From: Deltaproteobacteria bacterium
GTDB lineage: Bacteria > Desulfobacterota > DSM-4660 > Desulfatiglandales > Desulfatiglandaceae
Length of the DNA stretch: 7,300 nucleotides
NCBI GenBank assembly: GCA_019314425.1
Contig: JAFCZI010000117.1
Location: forward strand, 1 to 7,300
Direction: 5' to 3'
Shown here: positions 5,753 through 7,300 of the stretch, one piece after another
Layout of the letters: the number at the start of each line of letters is the position of its first letter
Numbering within the stretch: the stretch's first letter is position 1
The notes under the pieces: generated by a model
Database searches by the model: none
What the model saw: only the letters and a program-made list of their open reading frames with translations
What the model was told of the DNA's origin: nothing
Made by a program: the position numbers and the translations under genes

Positions 5753-6317
5753 TGGCGCCATCATATTCATGGGTCAGGCGGAACACCTTTTTGGCCAATC
5801 GAAGTCGTGTTGAAAGCAGTGTTTCCCCGGAAGAGGCCGCCATTTCCTTCAGAACCTCCGCATAGTCATCCGGATCGACAATGACCGTGACATCTTTGAA
5901 ATTCTTGGCGGCAGACCGCAACATGGACGGCCCCCCGATATCGATGTTCTCGATGGCCTCTTCCAACGTCACCCCTTCTCCGGATACGGTTTTTTCAAAC
6001 TGATACAGGTTCACCACCACCAGGTCGATGCGCTCAATTCCGTGCGTTGCCATTACTTTGACATGTTCAGGGTTATCACGCAAACCCAGAAGCCCCCCAT
6101 GCACCTTCGGATGAAGTGTTTTGACGCGCCCGTCCATCATTTCCGGAAAACCGGTGTAATCCGAAATATCCGTCACCGAAACCCCACCCCCGCGCAGGAC
6201 TTTGGCGGTTCCCCCTGTTGACAATATTTCCACCTGGAAACCGGCCAGGGACTGCGCGAAGTCCACAATCCCTGTTTTGTCGGTAACGCTGATGATGGCT
6301 TTTTTTATCTGGCTCAT
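5721..6317 (-). CDS. purH: IMP cyclohydrolase (stand-alone N-terminal domain of PurH)
   Basis: This enzyme catalyses the last step of de novo purine synthesis, closing FAICAR to IMP. The 198 residues cover only the MGS-like cyclohydrolase domain of bifunctional PurH (about 510-530 aa); the AICAR formyltransferase domain is absent. Motifs are SVTDKTG (10-16), STGGTA (33-38), [20 protein letters not shown] (55-74), NLYQF (103-107; usually NLYPF) and [17 protein letters not shown] (123-139). Residues matching the known active site are R64, K66, Y105, D126 and K138. A clean stop, an intact start with an AAGGAG site 6 nt upstream and its own terminator show that it is a designed single-domain gene, not a broken one. 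Split cyclohydrolase and formyltransferase genes are known in some deltaproteobacteria. It lies 47 bp downstream of the DUF1178 gene and is probably cotranscribed. Confidence 0.93.
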   Translation of the reverse strand: MSQIKKAIISVTDKTGIVDFAQSLAGFQVEILSTGGTAKVLRGGGVSVTDISDYTGFPEMMDGRVKTLHPKVHGGLLGLRDNPEHVKVMATHGIERIDLVVVNLYQFEKTVSGEGVTLEEAIENIDIGGPSMLRSAAKNFKDVTVIVDPDDYAEVLKEMAASSGETLLSTRLRLAKKVFRLTHEYDGAISRYLSGQEL

Positions 6318-6364
6318 ATCTGTCTCCTTGTGACGGTCTCATGCAAAGTCATCAATACGATCAC

Positions 6365-6787
6365 TCAATTACTTTTCTCAGGATCTGAAACAGGCATGGG
6401 AACCTTCAAGAACGCCACGCCTTCTTCTTTCAGGGTCTTTTCCTCTTCCGCCGTTGCCGATCCACGGATGCTTCTTTTTTCTGCGGCACCGTAGTGGATT
6501 TTCAATGCTTCGGCAGCGAATCGGGACCCCACATCTTCCGAATTATTCTTAACATATTCAACGACCTCTTTTGCCAGTTCCTGATAATTGATGGCCGCCG
6601 GGCGGTTCGCTTCCTTCGGTTGGGATGTCCTGACCGCCACAGGTGAAAGTATCTTCCTGACATCGGCGTCATCACAGTAAGGGCATCGTACTAGATTTTC
6701 TAAATGCTGCTCCTCAAAAGACTGAAGGCTGTTGAACCAGCCTTCAAAAAGGTGGCCCCGGGAGCATTCCAAATCAAATGCAATCAT
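6365..6787 (-). CDS. DUF1178 family protein
   Basis: This 140-residue protein has the DUF1178 hallmarks: MIAFDLECSRGHLFEGWF at the N-terminus, then F-E-x-Q and a CPYC pair. C8, H12, C35 and C38 could form a zinc-ribbon-like site. The middle (about 55-90) is Ala/Glu-rich and probably helical. The C-terminal block IRGSATAEEEKTLKEEGV (107-124), then a Pro-rich end (VPMPV), also fits the family. The biochemical function of the family is unknown. The ATG at 6787 is supported by GGAGGGG 11 nt upstream, which overlaps the end of the truncated cupin frame. It is upstream of purH on the same strand, and no promoter of its own is evident between it and the cupin remnant. Confidence 0.9.
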   Translation of the reverse strand: MIAFDLECSRGHLFEGWFNSLQSFEEQHLENLVRCPYCDDADVRKILSPVAVRTSQPKEANRPAAINYQELAKEVVEYVKNNSEDVGSRFAAEALKIHYGAAEKRSIRGSATAEEEKTLKEEGVAFLKVPMPVSDPEKSN

Positions 6788-6795
6788 GTTGAGTT

Positions 6796-6920
6796 TTACC
6801 CCTCCGAATAAAGAACGGCCAGAATCCGTGTTACATCGTTGCCATGATTCTTGACAAGATGGGGAACTGTGGAATCGTAATAGATGGAATCGCCCGGTTC
6901 AAGCACGTAAATCTCCTCGC
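6796..6920 (-). pseudogene. C-terminal remnant of a cupin-domain protein
   Basis: On the minus strand, an open frame ending in TAA at 6798-6796 translates to [20 protein letters not shown], then HLVKNHGND and a hydrophobic ILAVLYSEG end. This is the second cupin motif (GD...P-H...N) typical of XRE-type regulators with a C-terminal cupin sensor domain. The N-terminal half of the cupin and any DNA-binding domain are missing. Upstream of about 6920 the frame runs into the inverted-repeat element and meets an in-frame TAG at 6990-6988. No start codon or ribosome-binding site fits a functional small gene. The stop is 8 bp before the DUF1178 start, so an intact ancestor probably formed an operon with DUF1178 and purH. 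Confidence 0.7.
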
Positions 6921-7095
6921 CAAGCTTGATGGCGCCGTAAAAAGTCCCATCTACTGCGTTGCAGTGATTTTTCAGAATCTCAACATTCTACATGTATGCC
7001 GACGATCCTGAAAAACTACTACGCCTTGTATCTGGAACTTTTTCCAACGCCATCTGTAGATAGATCCGTGACTTTTTACGGGACCATCAAGCTTG
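6921..7095. mobile_element. MITE-like or foldback repeat element, ~175 bp, with 26-bp terminal inverted repeats
   Basis: The left end (6921-6946) starts CAAGCTTGATGG and ends CCGTAAAAAGTC. The right end (7070-7095) is its reverse complement, matching at 24 of 26 positions. Inside, a further inverted pair surrounds the palindrome TACATGTA (6989-6996): GATTTTTCAGAATC (6966-6979) against GATCCTGAAAAAC (7004-7016). The right arm also holds a partial direct duplication: GAACTTTTT...GCCATC (7036-7054) and GACTTTTT...ACCATC (7070-7088), ACTTTTT to ACTTTTT 34 bp apart. The element encodes no transposase and could fold into a long imperfect hairpin. Its left end lies exactly where the cupin frame breaks. 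No target-site duplication is obvious. An alternative is an intergenic dispersed repeat that is transcribed. Confidence 0.6.
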
Positions 7096-7300
7096 ACTTC
7101 CATGGTGTTTTCAAGAACATATTAGTACTAACTGTTTAGTGCTTGAACGAAAAAGCCGTTCAGGCACGGTTTTAGGTTTTAAGTTTCGGGCTTTAAGTTG
7201 AAAAGAGCGTACAACTTCACAGAGTTGCAAACATCAATTCGAAAATGGAAAACTTTATTTCCGTATTTTCGTTCAGACACTATTCGTAATAATGCGAAAT
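7096..7300. other. Gene-free, AT-rich flank with palindromes and a hairpin
   Basis: No frame here looks coding on either strand. TTAGTACTAA (7122-7131) is a perfect 10-bp palindrome, followed after 4 nt by a third half-site TTAGT (7136-7140). A hairpin follows: GTGCTTGAACG (7139-7149) pairs with CGTTCAGGCAC (7157-7167; 10 Watson-Crick pairs plus one G-T, 7-nt loop), and is followed by GGTTTTAGGTTTT. This could be a weak plus-strand terminator or a two-fold operator (TGAACG...CGTTCA). TGAACGAAAA at 7144-7153 recurs inverted as TTTTCGTTCA at 7266-7275. Beyond 7168 I see nothing more that can be named. Confidence 0.4.

Noticed and set aside
5751..5762. GATGGCGCCATC perfect palindrome at the convergent 3' ends
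   Set aside because: Only 12 bp, with no loop or T-tract, and it is coding sequence of purH; no evidence of a site or terminator.
6921..7095. Template/variable repeat pair of a diversity-generating retroelement
   Set aside because: The two copies are inverted and adjacent, differences are not adenine-specific, and no reverse transcriptase is present.
6996..7139. Plus-strand 47-codon frame starting MPTILKNYY
   Set aside because: It lies almost wholly inside the inverted-repeat element, has no ribosome-binding site, and its GTIKL segment is only the repeat arm that also reads GAIKL on the minus strand.

Overview
The window looks like a chromosomal segment of a deltaproteobacterium (Desulfobacterota), probably related to the sulfate-reducing Desulfobacterales. 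This is inferred from gene content and order: rpsF-rpsR followed directly by a DUF2232 membrane protein, a stand-alone IMP cyclohydrolase domain, a SEC-C-tagged methionine aminopeptidase and a DUF1178 protein. No rRNA or other direct taxonomic marker is present. Most of the window is densely packed housekeeping DNA. Only the last ~500 bp looks decayed.

Layout. Bases 1-1253 (minus strand) hold a ribosomal-protein operon: rpsF (S6), rpsR (S18, overlapping rpsF by 11 nt) and the start of a DUF2232 membrane protein that runs off the left edge. A good sigma70-type promoter (TTGACA, 17 bp, TATTAG with an extended -10 TG) and a ~110-nt leader with a 9-bp GC-rich hairpin precede rpsF. S6 carries an unusual acidic C-terminal tail encoded by eight 15-bp tandem repeats. 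Bases 1504-3575 (minus strand) hold two tandem GDP-mannose 4,6-dehydratase family genes sharing an ATGA overlap, presumably making GDP-6-deoxyhexose precursors for surface polysaccharide. Their promoter lies back-to-back with, and physically overlaps, the promoter of the plus-strand operon.

Bases 3742-5752 (plus strand) hold map (methionine aminopeptidase with an N-terminal SEC-C zinc motif), queG (epoxyqueuosine reductase, ATGA overlap) and a small Cys-rich protein. This operon converges with a minus-strand pair: DUF1178 (6365-6787) and purH (5721-6317, IMP cyclohydrolase domain only). The intrinsic terminator of purH lies inside the coding sequence of the small Cys-rich protein on the other strand.

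Bases 6788-7300 contain no intact gene. Next to DUF1178 is the C-terminal remnant of a cupin domain on the minus strand. It is cut off by a ~175-bp element with near-perfect 26-bp terminal inverted repeats (24/26), which looks like a MITE-type or foldback repeat. Beyond it, to the right edge, are AT-rich palindromes and a hairpin but no gene that I can support.
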